From: Paracoccaceae bacterium
GTDB taxonomy: Bacteria > Pseudomonadota > Alphaproteobacteria > Rhodobacterales > Rhodobacteraceae
Direction: 5' to 3'
Assembly: GCA_007117005.1 (NCBI GenBank)
Contig: SKHK01000080.1
Coordinates: 1-36,174, forward strand
DNA: 36,174 bases
Shown here: one piece after another, positions 26,263-34,181 of the stretch
Layout: each line of letters opens with the position of its first letter
Position numbering within the stretch: the stretch's first letter is position 1
Notes under the pieces: generated by a model
Told to the model about the DNA's origin: nothing
Database searches by the model: none
Seen by the model: the letters and a program-made list of their open reading frames with translations, nothing else
Position numbers and translations under genes: made by a program

Positions 26263-27033
26263 TCACCGCCATGTCTTTTTCTTTTTCCAGCGCCGTTCCC
26301 CCCGTGCGCCCTCGTTGGCATGACCCAGGTAAAAGCTCTGGATATCCTCGGACGCCGCCAGTCTTTCGGCCGTGTCGGACATGACGATGCGGCCCAGTTC
26401 CATGACGTAGCCCTGATCGGCCAGGTCAAGCGCAACGGCGGCGTTCTGCTCGACCACCAGCATGGTCACGCCCTCGTCCTTGTTCAGGCGCTTCAGGATA
26501 CCGAAGATTTCCTGCGTCAGCAGCGGGGACAGGCCCAGCGACGGCTCGTCCAGCAGCATGATCCTCGGCTTCAGCATCAGCCCGCGGCCGATGGCCAGCA
26601 TCTGCTGCTGGCCGCCCGAAAGCGTGCCCGCCTCCTGGCGGCGGCGTTCCTTCAGGATGGGGAAATATTCGAAGACCAGATCGCGCGACCGGGCAATGGC
26701 GGCAGTATCGGACCGGGTATAGGCCCCCAACGAGAGGTTCTCCTCGACAGTCAGAAGCGGGAACACCTCGCGCCCCTCGGGCACCTGGACGATGCCGCGG
26801 CGGACAACGTGATGCGGCTCTCGCCCCTGGATTTCCTCGCCGTCAAAGATCACGCGCCCCTTTTCGGGGTCCATGATGCCGGAGATGGTTTTCAGCAGCG
26901 TCGTCTTGCCCGCGCCATTGGCACCAAGAACAGACACTACCTGCCCCTGATGCACCTCGATCGACACGCCCCGGATGGCCATGATCGGCCCGTAATAGGT
27001 CTCCAGGTTGCGGACTTCCAGAAGCGCGCTCAT
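26263..27033 (-). CDS. livF: ABC transporter ATP-binding protein LivF
   Basis: One of two ATPases of the Liv-type importer, on the cytoplasmic face. The 256 residues contain Walker A GANGAGKTT, the Q-loop region, signature LSGGQQQMLAIGR and Walker B IMLLDEPSLGL, with the LivF-type EGREVFPLLTVEENL. The C-terminus carries an unusually basic tail (RRWKKKKTWR). Its ATG overlaps the livG stop by four bases (ATGA), implying coupled translation. Confidence 0.95.
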   Translation of the reverse strand: MSALLEVRNLETYYGPIMAIRGVSIEVHQGQVVSVLGANGAGKTTLLKTISGIMDPEKGRVIFDGEEIQGREPHHVVRRGIVQVPEGREVFPLLTVEENLSLGAYTRSDTAAIARSRDLVFEYFPILKERRRQEAGTLSGGQQQMLAIGRGLMLKPRIMLLDEPSLGLSPLLTQEIFGILKRLNKDEGVTMLVVEQNAAVALDLADQGYVMELGRIVMSDTAERLAASEDIQSFYLGHANEGARGERRWKKKKTWR

Positions 27034-27830
27034 ACCCGTTCCCCCCCGGCGCTGGCGGTCTTCGAAATGGCGCCGGTGCCCAGATAGGCCTGAATGACCT
27101 TCGGGTCCTTCTGCACCTCGGCGGCCGTGCCCTCGGCCAGTTTCTTGCCGCCATCAAGCGCCAGCACCCGGTCCGAGACCTTGCCCACCAGACCCATGTC
27201 ATGTTCGACCATCAGAACCGTGATGCCCATCTGGCGGCGGATGTCGTCGATCCACCAGCGCATGTCCTGGGTTTCTTCCACCGACAGGCCGGATGCGGGC
27301 TCGTCCAGCAGCAACAGACGGGGCTTGGAGGCCAGCGCGCGGGCCAACTCCACCACCTTGCGCACCCCATAGGGCAGACCCATGATGTACTTGTCGCGAT
27401 AGGCCTGCAGGTCCAGGAACTCGATCACCTCTTCGACCGCGTGGCGGTGGGCGCGTTCCTCGTTCCAGGACCGGCCGACGAAGAACATCTCTTCCAGCAT
27501 CGTGGTGCGGCGGTGGCGGTGGCGGCCGACCAGCAGGTTCTGCAGGACAGTGGCGCGTTCGAACAGTTCAATATTCTGAAAGGTGCGCGCGATGCCCAGT
27601 TGCGGCACGCGGTCAGGCTTTCGCTGTAAAAGATCCTCGCCATCAAAGGTGATGGACCCGCTGACCGGCGTGTAGAAACGCGATATCATGTTGAACACGG
27701 TCGATTTGCCCGCGCCGTTGGGCCCGACCAGGGCAAAGACCTGCCCCTCTTCCACGCTCATCGTCAGGTCGTTGACCGCGGTGACGCCGCCGAATTTCAG
27801 CGTGACGTTCTTCAGTTCCAGAAGGCTCAT
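27030..27830 (-). CDS. livG: ABC transporter ATP-binding protein LivG
   Basis: Second ATPase of the importer, 266 residues. Walker A GPNGAGKST, the LivG-type GIARTFQNIELF segment with a long helical insert after it (RHRHRRTTMLEEM), a degenerate signature region (GVRKVVELARALA in place of a clear LSGGQ) and Walker B LLLLDEPASGL are visible. The divergent signature, PYGVRKVVE, is common in this subgroup of LivG. Four-base overlaps link it to livM upstream and livF downstream. Confidence 0.95.
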   Translation of the reverse strand: MSLLELKNVTLKFGGVTAVNDLTMSVEEGQVFALVGPNGAGKSTVFNMISRFYTPVSGSITFDGEDLLQRKPDRVPQLGIARTFQNIELFERATVLQNLLVGRHRHRRTTMLEEMFFVGRSWNEERAHRHAVEEVIEFLDLQAYRDKYIMGLPYGVRKVVELARALASKPRLLLLDEPASGLSVEETQDMRWWIDDIRRQMGITVLMVEHDMGLVGKVSDRVLALDGGKKLAEGTAAEVQKDPKVIQAYLGTGAISKTASAGGERV

Positions 27831-28906
27831 CTGACACGCTCCGTCTTCAGGTAGCTTTTCTGGCGGCGGAACATGTCACGCCGGGCGAAGGGGAAAAGCT
27901 CGAACCAGGTGCGGATCTTCAACCAGCGGCCGTAAAGGCCCATAGGCTCGAAGATGATGAAGAAGATCAGGATCGCCCCGAAGGCGCCGAATTCCAGCCC
28001 CGGGATGTTCAGCACCCGCACATTGTCGGTGACGATGGACAGGCCCTGCGGCAGGAAGGCGATGACGATGGCGCCCAGAAACGCCCCGTGGATGAAGCCC
28101 ATGCCGCCCACGACGATCATCATCAGCAACTGGATCGCCAGCAGGAAGGTGAAGGTCTCGTTGTTGAAGGCGCCGGCGAAAAAGCCCATCAGCGCGCCGC
28201 CCAGCCCGGTGATGCCGCAGGACAGGCCAAAGGCGATGGTCTTGGTGCGCGACACGTCGATGCCCATGGCCTGGGCCGACACCTCGCTGTCGCGCACCGC
28301 CGCAAAGGCCCGGCCCAGGGGCGAGCGCAGCAGGTTGACGTAGATCAGCGTGACGATCACCACGATGGCCAGCGTCATGTAATACCAGTATTCGGGGTTC
28401 ACCCAGCGGTTCACCTCGGTCCCGAAGATCATGATATCCGGCGCGAACATGCCGTTCACGCCCCCGGTCCACTGCCGCAGGATGACGATCAGGTCTTCGG
28501 TGATGATGGCCAGCGCCAGTGTGGCGATGGCGAGATAGACGCCGTGCAGCCGCAGCACCGGCACGGCGATCAGCGCGCCGATCAGCCCGGTCAGGATGCC
28601 GGCCAGCGGAAAGGCGATCAGAAAGGGCAGGCCGGCGAACATCAGGTTCGCGCACAGGTAGCAGCCCAGCGCCATGAAGGCCGAATGGCCCAGGCTGACC
28701 TGCCCGGTGGTGCCGGTCAGCAGCATCAGGCCCAGCCCTGCCACCGCCCAGATCATCACATTGGTGACTTCGCTGAGAAAGAAGCTGTCCATCAGGAAGG
28801 GCAGCGCCACCATGACCGCCAGCAGCGCGCCATAGACGAAAAAGGTCCACCAGTCCGGAAACAGCCTTATGTCGTGGTCATAGCTGGTCTTGAAATGAAA
28901 GCGCAT
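27827..28906 (-). CDS. livM: ABC transporter permease LivM
   Basis: Inner-membrane permease of 359 residues with about nine hydrophobic segments. The LivM landmarks TGTTGQVSLGHSAFMALG and, later, GGMGFIHGAFLGA are present, along with the cytoplasmic EAA-like stretch RSPLGRAFAAVRDSEVSAQA. It begins four bases after livH ends and overlaps livG by four bases. Confidence 0.95.
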   Translation of the reverse strand: MRFHFKTSYDHDIRLFPDWWTFFVYGALLAVMVALPFLMDSFFLSEVTNVMIWAVAGLGLMLLTGTTGQVSLGHSAFMALGCYLCANLMFAGLPFLIAFPLAGILTGLIGALIAVPVLRLHGVYLAIATLALAIITEDLIVILRQWTGGVNGMFAPDIMIFGTEVNRWVNPEYWYYMTLAIVVIVTLIYVNLLRSPLGRAFAAVRDSEVSAQAMGIDVSRTKTIAFGLSCGITGLGGALMGFFAGAFNNETFTFLLAIQLLMMIVVGGMGFIHGAFLGAIVIAFLPQGLSIVTDNVRVLNIPGLEFGAFGAILIFFIIFEPMGLYGRWLKIRTWFELFPFARRDMFRRQKSYLKTERVR

Positions 28907-28910
28907 GACG

Positions 28911-29786
28911 TCACACCTTTTTCGTTCGGACCTGCGCGAACAGGCCGTGCGGGCGGAAGATCAGCACCAGGATCAGGATCACGTAAGGCGCCAGCTGGCT
29001 GTAGCCGGAGGGCAGGTAGCGGCCCGCAAAGGGCTCGATCACGCCGACGATCAGCCCGCCGATCAGCGCCCCGGGCAGCGAGCCGAATCCGCCGATCACG
29101 GCCGCCGCGAAGGCCTTGATCCCGATGAACCCGGCAGAGACATCGACGGCGCCCTTGGACGCGTACAGAATGCCGGCGATGCAGGCCAGAATGGCCGACA
29201 GCGCCCAGACCGCGCCCTGAACGCGCTTGACCGGAATGCCCATGTAATAGGCCGCCATCTGGTTCTGGCTGGAGGCCTGCATGGCCAGGCCCAGCTTGGT
29301 GCGCTGGAAGAACTGCCACAGCGATATCGTCAACAGCACGGTGACGATGATCACCGCCAGATCGGCCAGGCTGATCACCGCGCCACCGATGCGCACATCG
29401 CCCAGCGCCAGCGGCGACTGCAGGTTCAGCGGCTCATGGCCCCAGATGGCGCCGGCGAAGAAGCGGATCACGAAGCCCAGCGAGATGGTCAGGATGACGA
29501 TGGCCACCTGGTTCTGGCCGAACAGGCTGCGCAGAAGGGTGATGTCCAGCAGATAGCCCAGCGCCCCCATGATCAGCAGGGCCAGCGGTACGGCGATCCA
29601 GAAATTGATGCCCAGAAAATGGCTGTTCACCAGGCCGATCATGACGAAGGCGCCCAGCATCATGAAATCGCCCTGGGCGAAGTTGACGGCCTCTGTCGCC
29701 TTGTAGATCAGAACGAAGCCCAGCGCGATCAGACCGTACACGCAGCCGTTCGCCAACCCGCTGAGCAGCAGTTGCAAGAATTCCAT
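28911..29786 (-). CDS. livH: ABC transporter permease LivH
   Basis: First gene of the operon: inner-membrane permease of 291 residues with about eight hydrophobic segments. The LivH motif SGLANGCVYGLIALGFVLIYKATEAVNFAQGDFMMLGA (cited here by its ends SGLANGCVYGL and NFAQGDF) and GGFGSLPGALIGGL identify it. The ATG at 29786 is chosen, with GGGAGG (complement of 29794-29800) seven bases before it; the longer open frame upstream is not protein-like. Confidence 0.94.
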   Translation of the reverse strand: MEFLQLLLSGLANGCVYGLIALGFVLIYKATEAVNFAQGDFMMLGAFVMIGLVNSHFLGINFWIAVPLALLIMGALGYLLDITLLRSLFGQNQVAIVILTISLGFVIRFFAGAIWGHEPLNLQSPLALGDVRIGGAVISLADLAVIIVTVLLTISLWQFFQRTKLGLAMQASSQNQMAAYYMGIPVKRVQGAVWALSAILACIAGILYASKGAVDVSAGFIGIKAFAAAVIGGFGSLPGALIGGLIVGVIEPFAGRYLPSGYSQLAPYVILILVLIFRPHGLFAQVRTKKV

Positions 29787-30112
29787 CCGGTGGCCCTCCC
29801 AAGCCCGCATCAACCGGCCTTTGCCCGCAGGCATGGCGCGTTGTCGGATGCGTTGACGAACCTTTCCCGCACCGGAACGCATTTTCAACTGAAAAATCCC
29901 CTGAGGCAGCCCGAGCGACGTTACGGAAAGCACTGCTATCCGGCCGCAACGCAAATGCCTGACATCGCCGCCGACTCTGCCACAGCGCGAATTCCGGCCG
30001 CCGAATTCCCGAAATAGGCTTAACGGCGCCCGCATCACAGGTTAACGTTTTGTTTATCGAGCCTCGCGCTCGGGACGGATTGACTGGCTTTGCAGGCACG
30101 GAAGGGCAGAAG
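29787..30112. promoter_or_regulatory. Divergent control region of the liv operon and the transglutaminase/CoaBC-like pair
   Basis: No gene is seen in these 326 bases. It holds a dyad TTTTCA-AC-TGAAAA (29882-29895) that overlaps a TTGAAA on the minus strand, a possible livH -35. Two GAATTC hexamers lie at 29989-29994 and 30003-30008. An AT-rich patch with GTTAAC and AACGTT follows at 30041-30059, ahead of the plus-strand gene. GGAAGGG about 10 bases before 30113 is the likely ribosome site. Confidence 0.4.
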
Positions 30113-31237
30113 ATGTTTCACGCTTACCATATTGAGGGGTCGTCGGTTAAGGGTTCGGCGCCGGCGGCACTGGCTTTTGCGGACACGACGCTCGCGCTTT
30201 ATCTCGACGCGGCTGCCGAGGCGGTTTTCGCCCAGGGGCGCATTATGTGGCTTCAGGCCGGCCAGCCGGTACCTGCGAACCTGGAAACGGGCATCATGGT
30301 CGTCCTGTCGGGCAAGCTTTCGGGCACGCAGGACTGGTACGGGCCCGGCAATCATTTCGATGCCTCGGCCACGGCACTGGCAGCACAGCCGCTGACCGCG
30401 GCACTGGACAGAACGCTGCTGTGGTCGCTGGATACATCCGCCCCGCACTGGCAGGCGGCGGAAGCCATGCCCCTGCGCCGCGCGCTGGCCCACGCCCTGA
30501 TCGCCGCCGACGCGGCAGAGGCCGCGGCCGCCCCGCCCGCGCAACTGCCCGATGTCACCACGCTGTGCGACCATGAGCACCCGGAAATTCAGCGCCGCGC
30601 CGTGCGGCTGCGCCGTGCCACGCCGACCTCGACCGCGCAGGCGATCTTCCACTTCGTGCAGTCCATGCCCTACCGCTTCGGCCATTGGAACGAACGCGCC
30701 TCGGACACATTGCGCCGGGGGGTGGGTATGTGCACGACAAAGGCCAATCTGCAGGTCGCGCTGATGCGCGCGGCGGGGCTGGAGGCCGGCTTCGTGGAAA
30801 CCCCGATGCCCATGTCCCGGCTGGGCAAGCTGATGCCGGATGCCTGGCTTGCGCTGATGCGCAATGAGGTGCGCCACTACTTCGCCGCGGTAAAGCTGAA
30901 CGGCCAATGGTGGGCCTGCGATGCCTCCTATGACGACACCGCCTTCAACATCTATATCGAGACGATGCCCGAACTCGCCTTCCTGATCCCCGCCTTTTTT
31001 GACGAGGGGCGACCCTATTCGCCGGCCTATGCGGCAAAGGGTGTGGACCCGACCCTGATCGAGGTCGTACCGCATCTGCAGGCCGTGATGGGCAAGGCCA
31101 GCCGCTTCGGCCCGCGCCATTTCGAGGCGCTGAATATCAAGGCCGACCGCGCGCGCGGGCTGCACCGGCAGCGCGGGCATCTGGCCGGCCTGCCGGGCGC
31201 CGGTGACGCCGATCTGGGCGGGGCTGCGAGCGCATGA
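30113..31237 (+). CDS. Transglutaminase-like cysteine protease-fold protein
   Basis: The 374 residues have two parts. Residues about 30-110 look beta-rich, with AGQPVPANLETGIMVVLSGKL resembling a cyclic-nucleotide-binding or cupin-like fold. Residues about 165-300 form a transglutaminase-like core with the triad Cys207 (GVGMCTTKANLQVALMRAAG), His255 (EVRHYFAAVKL) and Asp270 (WWACDASYDD). There is no signal peptide, so it should be cytoplasmic. Such domains act as proteases, amidases or cross-linkers; the substrate is unknown. An ATGA overlap couples it to the CoaBC-like gene, so the two products probably act together. ATG 30113 has GAAGGG upstream; the longer frame from 30050 lacks support. 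Confidence 0.82.
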   Translation: MFHAYHIEGSSVKGSAPAALAFADTTLALYLDAAAEAVFAQGRIMWLQAGQPVPANLETGIMVVLSGKLSGTQDWYGPGNHFDASATALAAQPLTAALDRTLLWSLDTSAPHWQAAEAMPLRRALAHALIAADAAEAAAAPPAQLPDVTTLCDHEHPEIQRRAVRLRRATPTSTAQAIFHFVQSMPYRFGHWNERASDTLRRGVGMCTTKANLQVALMRAAGLEAGFVETPMPMSRLGKLMPDAWLALMRNEVRHYFAAVKLNGQWWACDASYDDTAFNIYIETMPELAFLIPAFFDEGRPYSPAYAAKGVDPTLIEVVPHLQAVMGKASRFGPRHFEALNIKADRARGLHRQRGHLAGLPGAGDADLGGAASA

Positions 31238-32514
31238 GCCTTTATGATTGGGATTTCTCGGCGCCCACGCCCTCTGGCATGGGCGATCACGATGTGCCGA
31301 TGCTGTCCGACCGCCTGGCCGGGCGGCGGGTGGCGCTGCTGGTCACCGGCGGCATCGCAGCGATGAAAACGCCCGAACTGGCGCGCGGGCTGCGCCGGCA
31401 CGGGGCGCAGGTGGTGGCCTTCGCCAGCCCCGACGCCCTGCGCTATGTGGGGCGTGAGGCGTTGGAATGGGCGACGCTGGGCCCGGTGGTTACGGGGCTT
31501 ACCTGGGCGGCCGAACACCTGTCCGATGGCGCGCCCTTCGACGCCTATCTGGTCGCTCCGGCCACGCATGGCACCATCGCCAAGATGGCGCATGGCATCG
31601 GCGACACGGTGGTGACCTCGGCCCTGATCTCGGCCCTGGGGCGGATGGAGCAGGGGCGCGCGCAGGTGCTGGTGGCGCCCACTATGCATGGCACCATGCA
31701 CAACGCGCAACTGCTGGACAACAGCCGCCGCCTGGCCGCGCAGGGGGTGCGCTTCGTGGCGCCGCGCGATGCCTACGGCAAGCACAACCTGCCCTCGACG
31801 GAAACGCTGTGCATCGCGGTGGGCCGGGCGCTGTCCGCCTCTGCCCTGGTGGGCAAGCGCATCATGGTCACGGCCGGGCCGACGCCGGTGCCGGTCGATG
31901 GCGTGCGACGTATCGTCAACCGGTTCCGGGGCCGGCTGGGCGCGCGGGTGGCCGAGGAACTGATCTGGCGCGGCGCCGATGCCGAACTGATCCTGGGCGA
32001 CGGCGCCTGGCGGCCGTCCACGCCCCTGCCGCTGACCGTGACCCGCACCTATGACGCCTATCGCGACACCGTCACCGCTCGCGCGGGCGAGGGGCTGTTC
32101 GCCGGCGTCTTTTCCGCCGGGGTGGCAGATTACCGGCCGAAAACGCCCGTGACGGGCAAGATCGCCTCTGGCCAGCCCTCGCTGACGCTGGATCTGGAAC
32201 CCACCGAAAAGGTCATCGACATGGCCTGCGCGGCAGCCGGACCGGCAATGCATTGCGTCGCCTTCAAATATCTTGAAGGCGTCAGCGAGGAAGAACTGAT
32301 CCGCGTCGCGGCAAAGCGTCTCGACCGCGCCAGCCTTGTGGTGGCCACCCGGGGCGAGGATACCGCCGGCACCGAACAGCGCGCGCTGATGGTCACGGCA
32401 AAGGGCGTGCAGCCGGTCCAGGACAAGCGCGCCATCGCCACGGCCATCGCCGACCACCTGGAGGGGCTGGCAAAAGCCACCCCCGCGGCCACGCTGACTC
32501 GCGCGGCGGAATAG
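31234..32514 (+). CDS. CoaBC/Dfp-like flavoprotein with altered decarboxylase active site
   Basis: The 426 residues follow the two-domain plan of CoaBC. The N-terminal flavoprotein half (about 30-200) has VTGGIAAMKTPELARGLRRHG, a candidate active His95 and APATHGTIAKMAHGIGD, but the PAMN motif reads PTMH (His152 for Asn) and the ACG...GRM active-site flap reads AYGKHNLPS (Tyr181 for Cys). The C-terminal ligase-like half (about 205-405) keeps MVTAGPTPVPVDGVRRIVN (Asn229), VADYRP (298-302) and GKI (Lys309), but the usual GFAAET and VAND blocks are changed (VAFKYLE, VVATRGE). It is unlikely to be the housekeeping coenzyme A enzyme. The start is within the stop of the transglutaminase-like gene; the stop abuts the convergent msrC. 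Confidence 0.82.
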   Translation: MSLYDWDFSAPTPSGMGDHDVPMLSDRLAGRRVALLVTGGIAAMKTPELARGLRRHGAQVVAFASPDALRYVGREALEWATLGPVVTGLTWAAEHLSDGAPFDAYLVAPATHGTIAKMAHGIGDTVVTSALISALGRMEQGRAQVLVAPTMHGTMHNAQLLDNSRRLAAQGVRFVAPRDAYGKHNLPSTETLCIAVGRALSASALVGKRIMVTAGPTPVPVDGVRRIVNRFRGRLGARVAEELIWRGADAELILGDGAWRPSTPLPLTVTRTYDAYRDTVTARAGEGLFAGVFSAGVADYRPKTPVTGKIASGQPSLTLDLEPTEKVIDMACAAAGPAMHCVAFKYLEGVSEEELIRVAAKRLDRASLVVATRGEDTAGTEQRALMVTAKGVQPVQDKRAIATAIADHLEGLAKATPAATLTRAAE

Positions 32515-32967
32515 TCACGCCCGGCCAAAGGTCTCGGCCAGAATCACCTCCAGCGCGCCGGCGTCTTCCTCGGTGAAGGCGTCGGGGCGGTCGCTGTCGA
32601 TATCCAGCACGCCGATCACGGCACCCGCGGCATCAAAGACCGGCAGCACCAGTTCCGAGCGTGTGCTGGCGGCACAGGCGATATGGCCGGGAAAGGCCTC
32701 GACATCCGGAACAAGCTGCACCTGCCCGGTCCGCGCCGCCGCCCCGCAGACGCCCCGCGCAAAGGGAATGACCAGACAGCCATGCCCGCCCTGATAGGGA
32801 CCGATCTTCAGCATGCCCGGCTCGGTCACACGGTAGAAACCGGTCCAGTCGAAGCGCGCGTCGCTGTGATGGATCTCGCAGGCCAGCGTCGCCATCAGCG
32901 CCACCACGTCGCGCTCGCCCTCGGTCAGCGCCCGTATCCGCGCCGCCAGCGCCTCGTAATCGACCAT
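32515..32967 (-). CDS. msrC: Free methionine-(R)-sulfoxide reductase (GAF domain)
   Basis: Reduces free methionine-R-sulfoxide in the cytoplasm. The 150 residues form a single GAF domain of the YebR/fRMsr type: WTGFYRV, then Cys64 (GGHGCLVIP), Cys74 (GVCG) and Cys98 (GHIACA), followed by SELVLPV and GVLDIDSD. The cysteine spacing (10 and 24) equals that of E. coli C84/C94/C118, which supports the enzyme rather than a signalling GAF protein. The ATG at 32967 has GGAG six bases before it; ATG 32982 is possible. Its stop codon directly abuts that of the CoaBC-like gene. Confidence 0.92.
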   Translation of the reverse strand: MVDYEALAARIRALTEGERDVVALMATLACEIHHSDARFDWTGFYRVTEPGMLKIGPYQGGHGCLVIPFARGVCGAAARTGQVQLVPDVEAFPGHIACAASTRSELVLPVFDAAGAVIGVLDIDSDRPDAFTEEDAGALEVILAETFGRA

Positions 32968-32987
32968 TCGCCTCTCCGTCATGGCTT

Positions 32988-33052
32988 TCATCTTGCCAGA
33001 AATACTCCGGGGGGAGTCGCCCGCCAAGGGCGACGGGGGGCAGCGCCCCCCT
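32988..33052. repeat. Dispersed intergenic repeat, copy 2, with terminal hairpin
   Basis: The 25-base module at 32988-33012 matches 4393-4417 at 23 of 25 positions. Further on, GGGGGGC-AGC-GCCCCCC (33035-33051) forms a seven-base-pair hairpin just after the lrgB stop on the minus strand, so it may end lrgB transcripts. A related stem without the module is at 13828-13855. Confidence 0.65.
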
Positions 33053-33055
33053 GCC

Positions 33056-33772
33056 CTACACCATCAACCCCAGCACCAGGGGCGCCAGCAGCGCAGTCAA
33101 TATCGCATTCAGCCCCATCCCGATCCCGGCAAAGGCACCCGCGGTCGGGTGAACCTGCATGGCCCGCGCCGTGCCGATCCCATGCGCGGCCACCCCCACC
33201 GCCAACCCCCGCGCCCGCCAGTCGGTTATGCCAATGGCATTGAACAGCGGCGTCACCATCACCGCGCCCACGATCCCGGTCAGCAGCACCAGCACGGCGG
33301 CCAGCGTTGGCGAGCCACCCAGGCTTTCGGCAATGCCGATGGCCACCGGCGCGGTGGTGCTCTTCGGCGCCAGCGCCGCCAGCACATCGCGCTCCACCCC
33401 GAGCGCGCCGGCAATCCACAGCGCCGATACGATCGCGACCACCGAGCCTGCGGCAAGCCCCGCCAGCACCGGCAGAGCGGCGCGGCGGATACGACGGCGC
33501 TGCTGATAAAGCGGCACGGCCAGAGCCACGGTGGCGGGGCCCAGCAGGAAATGAACGAATTGCGCCCCCTCGAAATAGACCGGATAGGGCGTGCCCGTGA
33601 CCCAGAGCGTCAGCGCCAGCAGGATCACGGCAATCAGCACCGAGTTGGCAAGCGGCGCGCGGCCTGTCGCGGCACTCAGCGCATCGGCCGCGACATAGGC
33701 CACCAGTGTCAGCGTCAGCCAGACCAGCGGGCCAGCCGCCAGATAGCTCCAGATCTCGGCGAAATCACGCAT
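33056..33772 (-). CDS. lrgB: LrgB family membrane protein
   Basis: Inner-membrane protein of 238 residues with about six to seven hydrophobic segments, partner of LrgA/CidA. The LrgB motifs FLLGPATVALAVPLY, LAPKSTTAPVAIGIAE and AVGVAAHGIGTARAM are clear. The family is linked to holin-like control of murein hydrolases and, in plants and some bacteria, to glycolate or pyruvate transport; which applies here cannot be told. The ATG at 33772 is preferred (GAGGG eight bases before it) over the ATG at 33778; either overlaps the end of lrgA, implying coupling. Confidence 0.93.
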   Translation of the reverse strand: MRDFAEIWSYLAAGPLVWLTLTLVAYVAADALSAATGRAPLANSVLIAVILLALTLWVTGTPYPVYFEGAQFVHFLLGPATVALAVPLYQQRRRIRRAALPVLAGLAAGSVVAIVSALWIAGALGVERDVLAALAPKSTTAPVAIGIAESLGGSPTLAAVLVLLTGIVGAVMVTPLFNAIGITDWRARGLAVGVAAHGIGTARAMQVHPTAGAFAGIGMGLNAILTALLAPLVLGLMV

Positions 33773-34148
33773 TGCCATCACCCTCTTCGCAGCCAGCCCT
33801 TTCATCACTGCCGGTCAGGTGGGCGACGACCAGAAAGACCAGCGCGCCGACCAGCAGGGCAAGCAGGGTAGAGATCACGATGGCCAGAAGCAGCCAGCCA
33901 GCCTGCGCGCCCAGCCGGTCCAGATGCCCCACCACACCCACACCCGCCGGCACGAAGAGCAGCGCCAGATGCCGCAGGATCACCTTACCGACCGGCACCA
34001 CCATCCCGGCCACCCGGTCCGACAAGGCCATGAGGCCCAGCATCAGCCCCATGCCCAGAACCGGCCCCGGCACCGGCAGACCTGTAGCACGGGCCACGGC
34101 CTCGCCAGCCAGCTGGCACAGCAGGATCAGGGTCAGGGCCTGCAGCAT
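33765..34148 (-). CDS. lrgA: LrgA/CidA family holin-like protein
   Basis: Small membrane protein of 127 residues with four hydrophobic segments. LCQLAGEAVARATGLPVPGPVLGMGL and LRHLALLFVPAGVGVVGH (cited by their ends) are the family landmarks. It forms an overlapping pair with lrgB and is expected to form a complex with it. The start MLQALTLILL is chosen because preceding residues in the frame are Arg-rich and unlike the family. Confidence 0.9.
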   Translation of the reverse strand: MLQALTLILLCQLAGEAVARATGLPVPGPVLGMGLMLGLMALSDRVAGMVVPVGKVILRHLALLFVPAGVGVVGHLDRLGAQAGWLLLAIVISTLLALLVGALVFLVVAHLTGSDERAGCEEGDGNA

Positions 34149-34181
34149 CGCATCACCGCGCCTCGTCAACGAGCGGCGCCA

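Noticed and set aside
27876-28850. Second minus-strand frame of 324 codons within livM
   Set aside because: Same strand, other frame, Arg/His/Asp-rich and without hydrophobic segments; livM itself is convincing.
29989-30008. Paired GAATTC hexamers as an attachment site or repeat
   Set aside because: Only six bases are shared, there is no nearby integrase and no other copy.
30020-30045. Two TTAA motifs as a CtrA site
   Set aside because: The spacing is 18 bases, not the seven expected for a CtrA box.
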